In this document: piece after piece, positions 32,693 to 40,683 of the stretch
Layout: every line of letters starts with the position of its first letter
Position numbering within the stretch: the first letter of the stretch is position 1
DNA from: DAOUAT01 sp964551735
GTDB taxonomy: Bacteria; Chloroflexota; Anaerolineae; CG2-30-64-16
NCBI GenBank assembly: GCA_964551735.1
Contig: CAZKEF010000014.1
Coordinates: forward strand, 1-64,000
Direction: 5' to 3'
DNA length: 64,000 nucleotides
Program-made: the position numbers and the translations under genes
Notes under the pieces: model-generated
The model's input: the letters and a program-made list of their open reading frames with translations, nothing else
Database searches by the model: none
What the model was told of the DNA's origin: nothing

Positions 32693-33715
32693 TCAGGCAA
32701 GCCGCCCCAGCAACGGCTCGCCGCGCAAGCACCGCAACAGGTTATCGAAATCACTAACCCGTTCATCGGCACGAGCCGCGCCCGTCCCTGCCGCCGTATG
32801 AGGCGTCAGGATGACATTGGCGCGGGGGTCTTGTGCCAACGCAAGCATCGGATCGTCAGGGACGATCGGCTCGAAGGTAAAAGTGTCCAGCGCCGCGCCG
32901 GCCAGGTAACCGGAGCGCAGCGCTGCGGCCAACGCCTCTTCATCCACGACGCCGCTGCCGCCGCAGTCCACGAACATGGCGCCGGGCTTCATGGCCGCGA
33001 AGAAGTCAGCGCCCAGGCTCTGCTCGGTTTCCGGGAAGAACGGGAGCAACATGCAGAGGTAGTCGCTGACTGCCAGCATGTCACCCACCTCGGAGAACTG
33101 AACATTCAGCTCCCGCTCGGCCGCGGCCGGCAGGCGGTTGCGCTTGTTGTAGAGCACGGTGCAGCCGAAACCGCGCAGCCGCCGCGCCAGTTCCGCGCCG
33201 ATCTCGCCCATGCCCAGGATGCCCACGGTGCTGCCCCACAGGCCAACCACTCCCTGACGGGCCGACCAGTTGTACGCAAAGTAGTCTTCATCGCAGCGTT
33301 TGGGGGCCTGGCCATAGTCCTGCGCCTCCTCAGTGACGTCCATGGCTTCGCGAAGACGCTTGGCCAACGCCAACATCTGGAGTAGCATGTGCTCAGCCAC
33401 CATGATGCAGCCGCGAACCGGCAGGTAACACACCGGGATCCCGGCCGCCTGCGCGGCGGCCAGATCAATGTCATAGGTCTGCGAGCCCAGACGTTGGATC
33501 AGCCGCAAATCCTTGCCCGCGGCGATGATGTCGGCGTCAATCTCACCGGTGCGTTCGGTGATCAAGAACTCCATGCCCGGCAGCAACGCCAGGATCTCTT
33601 CCTTGGACGGCGTTCGGCGCATAGTGACCGCCAGCTCAGGCGGTGCGCTGGCCAGCGCGGCCTGCTGGTGTCGCTCGCCGCGGTGGGTGATGAACAGAGT
33701 GGTATGTGGGGTCAT
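32693..33715 (-). CDS. D-isomer-specific 2-hydroxyacid dehydrogenase family protein
   Basis: The 340-residue NAD-dependent enzyme has the Rossmann motif TVGILGMGEIGAELARRL (about residues 165-182) and the catalytic His in VILTPHTAAGTG (about residue 312). LIQRLGSQTYDIDLAAA and DTFTFEPIVPDDPML match the substrate-binding halves of phosphoglycerate-type dehydrogenases. ATG 33715 is preferred over an upstream in-frame ATG because MTPHTTLFITHRG is a usual family start. It lies 78 nt downstream of the carbamoyltransferase gene. It could reduce or oxidise an oxamate/glyoxylate-like product of ureide breakdown, which is inference. Confidence 0.85.
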   Translation of the reverse strand: MTPHTTLFITHRGERHQQAALASAPPELAVTMRRTPSKEEILALLPGMEFLITERTGEIDADIIAAGKDLRLIQRLGSQTYDIDLAAAQAAGIPVCYLPVRGCIMVAEHMLLQMLALAKRLREAMDVTEEAQDYGQAPKRCDEDYFAYNWSARQGVVGLWGSTVGILGMGEIGAELARRLRGFGCTVLYNKRNRLPAAAERELNVQFSEVGDMLAVSDYLCMLLPFFPETEQSLGADFFAAMKPGAMFVDCGGSGVVDEEALAAALRSGYLAGAALDTFTFEPIVPDDPMLALAQDPRANVILTPHTAAGTGAARADERVSDFDNLLRCLRGEPLLGRLA

Positions 33716-33793
33716 GTTATCTCGTTCTGGCGGCCTTGCGCCCTTGCGTGAGATTTGTGATCTACTGAGATTCGCCATTCACCGATCCGCTGA

Positions 33794-34786
33794 TTACGCT
33801 CGACCGCCCATGACCAGCGCCATCAGCGCCTTCTGGATGTGCAACCGGTTCTCCGCCTGCTTGTAGATGATGGACTGCGGGCCGTCAATCACGTCGCCGT
33901 CGGCCTCGTGGCCACGGTCAATGGGCATGCAGTGCATGTAGACCGCGTGCTTCTTCGCCAACGCCATCTTCTCCTGAGTGACGCGCCAGCCAGTGTTCTG
34001 GGCCGCCATCGCCTCCACGGTCGGCTCATCCTCGGTGACCATGATCGGCCCCCAGGACTTGGGATAGAGGAAGTCGGCGTTCGCGAACGCCTCTTCCATA
34101 CTGTGGGTCTCGGTGATAGTGGTGCCGGCCTGGTCGGCGAACTGGCGGGCCTTCTCCATCACCTCCGGCATCATGTGGTAGCCTTCGGGATAGGCCAGCG
34201 TCACGTCCATGCCGAAGCGCGGCATCAGCCAGAGCAGTGACTGCGGGACGCTCAGCGGTCGCACATACTTGGGCGCGTAGGTCCAAGAAATGACGAACAT
34301 GCGCCCGCGCAGATCGCGGCCAAACAGTTCCATCAGGGTCATCAGGTCGGCCATGGCCTGGCACGGATGATCCACGTCGTCCTGCATGTTGATGATGGGC
34401 GCGTCGGCGTATTCCGCCATCTCGTACAGATACTTATTGCCGATGCCGGTGCGGCAATCGCGGATCGCGATGCCGTGGCCGTAGCTGCTCAACACGATGC
34501 CGGTATCCTTGGCGTTCTCACCGTGGCCGATCTGCGTCGCTTTGGGGGTCAGCCAGATCGCGTGGCCGCCGAGCTGGGTCATGCCGGTCTCAAAGGAGTT
34601 GCGGGTGCGGGTGGACTCCTCAAAGAAGAGCATGTACAGCGTCTTGGCGCGCAGGATGTGGTCGTGGAGCACGCCGGTGGCGAAATCGCCCTTGAGCCGG
34701 AACGCTAGGTCGAGCATGGTGTTCAAGTCTTCGACGGTCCAATCAGGGGTGGTGATGAAGTCTTTTTGGAAGAGTTTGGTGTTCAT
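33794..34786 (-). CDS. YgeW-like (knotted-type) carbamoyltransferase
   Basis: The 330-residue enzyme has the carbamoyl-phosphate site FFEESTRTRNSFE (about residues 46-58) and DVDHPCQAMADLMTL, so it belongs to the aspartate/ornithine carbamoyltransferase family. The segments RDCRTGIGNKYLYEMAEYA, PLSVPQSLLWLMPRFGMDV and YPEGYHMMPEV resemble YgeW, a carbamoyltransferase of purine/ureide clusters, more than ArgF or PyrB. Working in reverse it would release carbamoyl phosphate from an N-carbamoyl compound for ATP synthesis by a carbamate kinase, but no such kinase is in the window. A strong promoter precedes it; ATG 34786 has AGGAG upstream. Confidence 0.82.
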   Translation of the reverse strand: MNTKLFQKDFITTPDWTVEDLNTMLDLAFRLKGDFATGVLHDHILRAKTLYMLFFEESTRTRNSFETGMTQLGGHAIWLTPKATQIGHGENAKDTGIVLSSYGHGIAIRDCRTGIGNKYLYEMAEYADAPIINMQDDVDHPCQAMADLMTLMELFGRDLRGRMFVISWTYAPKYVRPLSVPQSLLWLMPRFGMDVTLAYPEGYHMMPEVMEKARQFADQAGTTITETHSMEEAFANADFLYPKSWGPIMVTEDEPTVEAMAAQNTGWRVTQEKMALAKKHAVYMHCMPIDRGHEADGDVIDGPQSIIYKQAENRLHIQKALMALVMGGRA

Positions 34787-34814
34787 GCGACTGGAAGCTC
34801 CTGTGTGGTGATGT

Positions 34815-34848
34815 TTACGTACTGCGTACTGCATACGGCATACGGCGT
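34815..34848. repeat. Heptanucleotide tandem array
   Basis: Units GTACTGC, GTACTGC, ATACGGC, ATACGGC repeat with period 7 in the leader of the YgeW-like gene. Confidence 0.7.
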
Positions 34849-34930
34849 GATGGTGGGTTTGGGCCTGCCCGGTTGCAGCGGGCCGCATCAGGTAGATTCG
34901 TTGATTCATAGTAAACTTTGTTTCGTCAAT

Positions 34931-34959
34931 ATCATATCACGGGCATTCACCCATGTCAA
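34931..34959 (-). promoter_or_regulatory. Sigma-70-type promoter of the YgeW-led catabolic run
   Basis: On the minus strand TTGACA (34959-34954), a 17-nt spacer and TATGAT (34936-34931) match consensus, about 145 nt upstream of the YgeW-like start. This is the first promoter of the long minus-strand run. Confidence 0.7.
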
Positions 34960-35026
34960 TACCCCAAAGGACGACGAGTTTTATGAGGCGGTAAGCCCGA
35001 AAATCTCGATTCGGACTCAGATGGGG

Positions 35027-35032
35027 TATAAT
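35027..35032 (+). promoter_or_regulatory. Candidate -10 box for the ABC-F gene
   Basis: TATAAT lies 33 nt before the ABC-F ATG on the plus strand, but no good -35 element is at the right distance. Confidence 0.4.
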
Positions 35033-35064
35033 CCTTCTCGACTTGGGGCCGGGAGGGTGACTGC

Positions 35065-36888
35065 ATGGCATTGTTCAGTATGCGAGAGGTCAGCATCGGG
35101 TTCGGCGGCGCGCTCGTCCTGGAAGGCATTGACCTGCAGATCGAGCGGGGCGAACGCCCGGCATTGGTTGGGCGCAACGGTGTAGGCAAGTCCACCCTGC
35201 TGAAGATCATCGCCGGCGAGATCCAACCGGATGCGGGAACCACCATCCGTGAGAAGGGGCTGCGCGTCGCTTACCTGACCCAGGAGGTCCCCGAAGGGAT
35301 CTTGGGCACTGTCGGGCAGATCGTGACCGGCGGGTTGGATCCGGCGGCAGAAGGTGGGGACGAAGCTGCGTGGCGCGGCCGCCTCCAGTTCGACACGATC
35401 GTCAGCCGGATGCGGCTCGACCCCGCGGCCGACTTCGCTCGACTCTCCGCCGGGCTGAAGCGGCGCGTCATGCTGGCGCGCGGGCTGGTGCGCGATCCCG
35501 ATATCGTGCTGCTGGATGAGCCAACCAACCACCTGGACCTGGACGCCATCGCCTGGTTGGAGGATTACCTCCTGCGCTACGGGGGCACCCTCATCTTCGT
35601 GACCCACGACCGCGTCTTTCTCCGCCGGCTGGCCACCCGCATTATCGAGATCGATCGCGGCCGGCTCATTGACTGGGCGTGCGATTACGACACCTTCACG
35701 GCGCGCAAGCAGGCCATCCTGGTAGCGGAGACGGCCCAAGCGGCCGAATTCGACAAGAAGTTGGCCCAGGAGGAGGCCTGGATCCGCCAGGGCATCGAGG
35801 CGCGGCGGACGCGCAACGAGGGGCGCGTGCGCGCGCTGGAGCGGCTGCGCCGCGGGCGCCTCGAACGCCGCGAGCAGCCCGGATCGCTGCGGATGAGCGT
35901 CCAGGAGGCTGAACGGTCAGGGCGGCTGGTAATCCAGGCGAAAGACGTCAGCTTCGGTTATGAGGGCCAACCGCTGGTTGCCGGCTTCTCGACCTCCCTC
36001 ATGCGCGGGGACAGAGTCGGCATCATCGGGCCAAACGGCTCGGGCAAGACGACGCTGCTGCGGCTCCTGCTGGGCGACCTGACGCCCCAGGCCGGCGTCG
36101 TGCGCCACGGCGCTAACCTCGAGATCGCCTATTTCGACCAACTGCGCGCGCAGATTGACGAGAACCGCTCGGTGCTGGATAACGTCGCCGACGGACGAGA
36201 GTTCATCACCGTCAACGGCCGGAATCGGCACCTGATCGGGTATCTCCAGGACTTCCTCTTCACCCCCGAGCGGGCGCGGGCCTACGCGGGCACACTATCT
36301 GGCGGCGAGCGCAACCGGCTCCTGCTGGCCCGCCTGTTTGCCCGGCCATCCAACGTCCTGGTGATGGACGAACCCACCAACGACCTGGACCTAGAGACGC
36401 TGGAAGTGCTGGAGGATCTACTGGCCGAGTACCCCGGCGCCCTGCTGCTGGTCAGCCACGACCGGGAACTGCTCAACAACATCGTCACCAGCACCCTGGT
36501 GCTGGAGGGCGAGGGCCGCGTCGGTGAATATGCCGGCGGCTACGACGACTGGCTCCGCCAGCGCCCGGCCGCACGGCCCTTCGGCGAGAAGGCCGCGGTT
36601 CTCGTGCCTGCTGCGACGCCGCAGGTCGCAGAATCAAAGTCCAAGGCCGAGCGCCCCCGCGGGTTAACCTTCAAAGAGCAGCGTGAAATCGAGACGCTCC
36701 CCGGCCGCATCGAAGCCTTGGAGGCCGAGCAGGCCCGCCTGTACCGGCTGCTGGCTGATCCGGCCACCTACCAGCAGGGGGGCGAAGAGGTGACGCAGGC
36801 TGCGGCCCGGCTGATGGCCGTGGAAGGCGAGCTGACCGGGGTCTACGCGCGCTGGGAGGCGCTCGAGGCGCGAGCCGAGCTGGCGTAA
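35065..36888 (+). CDS. ABC-F family ATP-binding protein (Uup/EttA-like)
   Basis: The 607-residue soluble protein has two ABC ATPase domains and no membrane segment. Domain 1 shows VGRNGVGKST (Walker A), LSAGLKRRVMLARG (signature) and VLLDEPTNHLDLDA (Walker B). Domain 2 shows IGPNGSGKTT, LSGGERNRLLLARL and LVMDEPTNDLDLE. An arginine-rich linker (RRTRNEGRVRALERLRR) joins them, and the C-terminus (after about residue 510) is a charged coiled coil, as in Uup. ABC-F proteins act on ribosomes or on branched DNA. It is a single gene on the plus strand, unrelated to its neighbours; GGGAGG precedes the ATG. Confidence 0.93.
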   Translation: MALFSMREVSIGFGGALVLEGIDLQIERGERPALVGRNGVGKSTLLKIIAGEIQPDAGTTIREKGLRVAYLTQEVPEGILGTVGQIVTGGLDPAAEGGDEAAWRGRLQFDTIVSRMRLDPAADFARLSAGLKRRVMLARGLVRDPDIVLLDEPTNHLDLDAIAWLEDYLLRYGGTLIFVTHDRVFLRRLATRIIEIDRGRLIDWACDYDTFTARKQAILVAETAQAAEFDKKLAQEEAWIRQGIEARRTRNEGRVRALERLRRGRLERREQPGSLRMSVQEAERSGRLVIQAKDVSFGYEGQPLVAGFSTSLMRGDRVGIIGPNGSGKTTLLRLLLGDLTPQAGVVRHGANLEIAYFDQLRAQIDENRSVLDNVADGREFITVNGRNRHLIGYLQDFLFTPERARAYAGTLSGGERNRLLLARLFARPSNVLVMDEPTNDLDLETLEVLEDLLAEYPGALLLVSHDRELLNNIVTSTLVLEGEGRVGEYAGGYDDWLRQRPAARPFGEKAAVLVPAATPQVAESKSKAERPRGLTFKEQREIETLPGRIEALEAEQARLYRLLADPATYQQGGEEVTQAAARLMAVEGELTGVYARWEALEARAELA

Positions 36889-36928
36889 ATGGAGTGCAGT
36901 ATCGTGTTCCCGGCCAGTTGCAGCCGCC

Positions 36929-39900
36929 CTAACAGAAGAAACCGCTCCCTGTGCCCATGCTGCGTGCACCGTCGAGCGCCGACGTCGCCGACACCATGCG
37001 CTCGAACCAGTCGCCAAAGAATGCGCCGCCCAGCCGGCTGATGGCCTCGAAGGCGGCGCTTTGCGCCAGACTGCAGCCAACATCGGATGGGTCAGCGATG
37101 CCAGCCGCACCGCTTGTGTCCGTAGCAGGATCATCCGGCGAAGTAGGCAGTTGGGCCAGCAAAGCAGTCGCCGCCTCCAGTTTCTTGTAGAGCATGGCAG
37201 CAAAGAGCAACCACACGCCGCCAACAAAGCTGAACCCGCCCAGCCCCAACAGAGCGGCCAGATCGCTGGCAACCATCGCCCCATCGAGTATGCTGGAGGC
37301 CGACATTCCCGATCCGCCGCCGGCAGTCGAAGCGCCGTCGCCGCCGAGGACGCCCCAGACATTCCCCCGCGCATCAATGGCCCAGCCGGCCGGCGTAGCA
37401 TCGCCGGTCCACAAAATCACGTGACGCTGCGCCAGCCAGGGAGCAAAAAGAGCATCCACACGCCGGGACGTCCCTTCATCGGCGCCGGCAGCACGCAGCT
37501 CCGCCAGGAGGTCCGATCCGGATCGCGCCAGGCGCAAGGGTTTGTCCTCCATCACGGCCACGGTGCTCTTGGAGAAGCTGAACGCCTCAGCCAGCGCCAG
37601 GCGCGCGGTGCGTTGCGCAGTCAGCCGGAAGGCGCGCGTTGGATCCGCCTCCGCAGTCTGAAAGCCCGCCAGCGGCAGGAGATCCACCCAGCGCATGGCA
37701 GCCGGCCGGCCGTTGGCTGTTTGCGCCGGCAAAACGCGGTGCAATGCGACGCGCAGACCGGCCTCGAACGTCAGCGGCTCGTCGGCGCGGCCCGGCAGGG
37801 GCATGCTTGCAACATGCAAATCGGCGGGAGGCAGATAGAGCGGCTCGCCGGCCAGCGCCGCCAGACGTTCGGCGCGCGTGCGCGCCTCCAGTACCGGCTG
37901 CAACGACAATAGCGCGGTGTAGCAGTCGTCCAGCAGATGCGCCAGTGAGGGCGCGCCAGCTTCAAAGGCCAGTGTCGCGCGTCCTTGCAGGGTGCGACGC
38001 ACATCCGCCAGGTGCTCGGCGGTTGGACGTTCGTCGTTGCGTCGGCTCAACAGCCCGCCAAGCGTGCGGGTTGCCGTCTGATTGCCGACCTGGACGGTAA
38101 GGAGGAGGCCGCTGAGGCCAGGACTTTCGGTGCGTTGCCCAGGAGGCAGGGGTGTATAGCTTGCCTGAGCCAGGAAGGCTTCACCCGGCTGGCGCGCAGC
38201 GCCGTATTGCTCGAATAGGCGCACCGTGCGCGGCGTCGCGCTTACGCCTTCCGGCGCGCGATAGCTCAGGCGATAGGGCGGCAAGGGGCTGGCGCGCAAG
38301 GCTGCAAGAACGGCCTGAATGGCTTCAGTGCGCGTGCTCACCTTGAAAGCACCCAGCCGACCGGCCTGACCAAACCGTTCCAGCATGTCCGCATCCACCT
38401 CACCCACGCCAATGACCACCGCGCGCGGTCCAGCCTGTACAGCGGCCAGCGCCGCCTGCGGCGGTTCGCCGAGCCGCAGGCCAGCCGCGTCGTTCGCCTG
38501 GCCATCGGTCACCATCACGATGACGGTGGGGCCGTGCCGGCCGGCGTCGGCCAGCGCCTCCCACAAACGCGACCCAAACCCCGAGACACTCTGCGCCTGA
38601 CGGGGCAGGGCTTCAGGGTCGTCTGTCCAGGCATTGCGGCCAACATCGGCGCGGTCTTCGTAGATCTTGGCGACGCGGAACTGAGCGCGCGGATCGGCGG
38701 CCTTCACCTGGGCGGCCAAATCGCGGACGAGAGCCTGTGCGCCCTGTACGCGGAAGTCAGCTGGCAAGCTGCCCGAGTCATCGAGCAGCAACAGCACGCG
38801 CGGGGCCGGCCGCGCCCAGCGCTCCATCAGGGCAGCCATCGGCTGTCCGTCTTCTTCAACAAGGAAATGCGCGGCGGGCAGGTTCTCGATCACGTTGCCC
38901 AGCGCGTCTTTGGGCGTCAATTCCAGCGTGATGAGGGGAAAAGCCGCCGCGCCAACGGCTAAGTCGAGCGAAGCAATCAGCGGCACATCACTGGGTGCAT
39001 TGGGCAGTGGCAGAGGCTGTCCGTCCAGAGTGATGCGACCCTCTTGTTCGCGCAGCACCTGACCTGTTGCGGTGAACGGGTCGCCCACGGCGCTGAACGA
39101 TTGCGTCATGGCTGCGTCCACATCTGGCCCGCGCACGGCCAGCACCGGCACAAAGAACATGCGCTGGCCGCGGTTGCCGGCCAGCACATCCTCCAGCCCA
39201 CGGGCGGCAGCCGGCGCAAAGGCAATCTCAATTTGCCGGCCGACCAGGTCTTCCGCGCGCCACGTCTGTTCGACAAGCACAAAGCGTTCGGCGGGGGCGT
39301 GGCTGTGCACTGCTTCCAGCCGCACCGTCACCGGGAGCGGCGGGCGATGCGGCTTGGCAAGCGTAAACTCGCGCTCGGGCGTGATGAAGATCGGCGCTTC
39401 TCGCGCCCACAGATTGACCAATTGCGGCTGGCCGTTGAGGGTCAGGCGCACGGCGGGCAAATAAAGCAAACGCTCATCGGCACTGAAAGGCAGCGGCGCG
39501 CGCGCCCGCTCGCCCAACGCTGCCAACAACGGCTCAGCCAGCGCCGCCGACGCGCGCCCTTCGGCGTCGCCGATCTGCAGCGGCTGCGGGGGCGGCAGGT
39601 TCAACGCGCGTTGCGCGGCCGTCAGCGTCGCCTCATCCAGGTCAGGCGCAAACGGCCCAGGCTGCGCTCGGTGCAGCAGATCCGCGACAACCGGCCTGTC
39701 GCGCTGCAACGCCTCGACCAGCTCGGCCTGGAAGCCTGCCTGCTGCAACAACCCGGCGAGCAACTCGGCTATCTCGCGCGGTGTGCCGGCCCCGCCGCGC
39801 AACGTGGCGCGAACACCCCACCGCCAGCCGGTGAGCGCATCGCCCATGCCGTTCTCAGCAGCGGGATACACGGAAATCGTATCACGCACAAAGCGTGCGA

Positions 39901-40168
39901 TTGCCTCGGCATCCTTGGCCGCAACCAGCGCCTCGGTGCGTGCCACCAGATGGTCAGGACTGGCGCGCACGGCGCGGCGCAAAGCCGCCAGTGCTTCAAA
40001 GAAGCCCATTGACTGTGGCGCCGGGGAAGGTGAAGGAGTCAACGTCGCGGAGGCAGTGGGCGATGCAACCGGCTCCGGCGCGGCGCCCGGCCCGCAGGCA
40101 GCAAGCGTCGCCGATGCCAGAGCCGCCCACGAGAGAAACTGCCGGCGAGTGAGCGCAGTGCGTCTCAT
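36929..40168 (-). CDS. Large Tat-type lipoprotein with von Willebrand factor A domain
   Basis: The 1079-residue protein begins MRRTALTRRQFLSWAALAS, a twin-arginine signal, then LAACGPG, a lipobox, followed by a Pro/Ser/Thr spacer. It is probably exported folded and lipid-anchored. Residues about 60-150 look like a transglutaminase-type region (EIAELLAGLLQQAGFQAELV). A VWA domain begins near residue 450 with the MIDAS motif LLLDDSGSL and continues to IVMVTDGQAND. Near the C-terminus a hydrophobic segment (LLGLGGFSFVGGVWLLFAAM) could be a membrane helix. ATG 40168 has AGAGGAAA upstream and a promoter further up. I do not recognise a named family; metal-dependent adhesion or complex assembly is inferred from VWA. 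Confidence 0.78.
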   Translation of the reverse strand: MRRTALTRRQFLSWAALASATLAACGPGAAPEPVASPTASATLTPSPSPAPQSMGFFEALAALRRAVRASPDHLVARTEALVAAKDAEAIARFVRDTISVYPAAENGMGDALTGWRWGVRATLRGGAGTPREIAELLAGLLQQAGFQAELVEALQRDRPVVADLLHRAQPGPFAPDLDEATLTAAQRALNLPPPQPLQIGDAEGRASAALAEPLLAALGERARAPLPFSADERLLYLPAVRLTLNGQPQLVNLWAREAPIFITPEREFTLAKPHRPPLPVTVRLEAVHSHAPAERFVLVEQTWRAEDLVGRQIEIAFAPAAARGLEDVLAGNRGQRMFFVPVLAVRGPDVDAAMTQSFSAVGDPFTATGQVLREQEGRITLDGQPLPLPNAPSDVPLIASLDLAVGAAAFPLITLELTPKDALGNVIENLPAAHFLVEEDGQPMAALMERWARPAPRVLLLLDDSGSLPADFRVQGAQALVRDLAAQVKAADPRAQFRVAKIYEDRADVGRNAWTDDPEALPRQAQSVSGFGSRLWEALADAGRHGPTVIVMVTDGQANDAAGLRLGEPPQAALAAVQAGPRAVVIGVGEVDADMLERFGQAGRLGAFKVSTRTEAIQAVLAALRASPLPPYRLSYRAPEGVSATPRTVRLFEQYGAARQPGEAFLAQASYTPLPPGQRTESPGLSGLLLTVQVGNQTATRTLGGLLSRRNDERPTAEHLADVRRTLQGRATLAFEAGAPSLAHLLDDCYTALLSLQPVLEARTRAERLAALAGEPLYLPPADLHVASMPLPGRADEPLTFEAGLRVALHRVLPAQTANGRPAAMRWVDLLPLAGFQTAEADPTRAFRLTAQRTARLALAEAFSFSKSTVAVMEDKPLRLARSGSDLLAELRAAGADEGTSRRVDALFAPWLAQRHVILWTGDATPAGWAIDARGNVWGVLGGDGASTAGGGSGMSASSILDGAMVASDLAALLGLGGFSFVGGVWLLFAAMLYKKLEAATALLAQLPTSPDDPATDTSGAAGIADPSDVGCSLAQSAAFEAISRLGGAFFGDWFERMVSATSALDGARSMGTGSGFFC

Positions 40169-40224
40169 CTTGTTCTTTCCTCTCTGACATTCGTAATGTG
40201 TTTGTCTGATAAAAATACCAATAT

Positions 40225-40254
40225 AATCTAACACTTAGGAGGCGACGCTGTCAA
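40225..40254 (-). promoter_or_regulatory. Candidate promoter of the VWA lipoprotein gene
   Basis: On the minus strand TTGACA (40254-40249), an 18-nt spacer and TAGATT (40230-40225) lie about 57 nt upstream of the ATG at 40168. Confidence 0.5.
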
Positions 40255-40504
40255 GTTGAAGTACATCCGAGAAACATGTGCGTGAAATCACAAAGCTGTA
40301 GCGAGGATAGTTGAGAGGAACTGGGCCTCCGAGGTGTTGCCACTGATCGCTATGCGCGGGGTGTTGTGCGGCTGCGGCGGCGAGCCGCTGCCGGGCGGGA
40401 TCGTCTCACCGTCGGGCACCGACCGCAAGTCCTCACACGAGACCCACGTGACCACATCGCTCCAGCGGTAGCCGGCAGCAGCGCATTTGTTCCCAGTATA
40501 ACAC

Positions 40505-40541
40505 AAAGCGACCTGTTGTCTTCGAGACATTAGGTCGCTTT
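40505..40541 (-). terminator. Hairpin downstream of the xanthine-dehydrogenase-like genes (possible terminator)
   Basis: AAAGCGACCT and AGGTCGCTTT form a perfect 10-bp stem with a 17-nt loop that can pair again (GTCT/AGAC). It lies downstream of the last gene of the minus-strand operon. There is no long T run, so termination is uncertain. Confidence 0.45.
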
Positions 40542-40558
40542 ATGGTCGCTGAAGGCAT

Positions 40559-40632
40559 CTGGAATGGAGGCTTCAGCCGGTCACTGGATTTTTGAGCGCC
40601 ATGTGTCAGACCGGCTAAAGCCTCGATTCCGG
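40559..40632. repeat. Family B palindromic repeat
   Basis: Left arm CTGGAATGGAGGCTTCAGCC, right arm ACCGGCTAAAGCCTCGATTC, 50 nt downstream of the molybdenum hydroxylase stop. Confidence 0.78.
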
Positions 40633-40683
40633 ATACATTAAGGTTTCTGGTTTCTCAGCGCAGACGCTCTGCGTTATGTCACG

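Larger units (their letters stand above)
40235..40683. other. Intergenic region: promoter, hairpin and family B repeat
   Basis: The 449-nt gap between the VWA gene and the molybdenum hydroxylase contains the promoter at 40225-40254, the hairpin at 40505-40541 and the repeat at 40559-40632. The middle (about 40280-40500) has a short open frame with no recognisable domain or ribosome site, which I do not call as a gene. Confidence 0.5.

Noticed and set aside
40288..40530. 80-codon minus-strand frame in the gap after the molybdenum hydroxylase
   Set aside because: No ribosome site, no recognised motif and it overlaps a hairpin; possibly a remnant, not supported as a gene.
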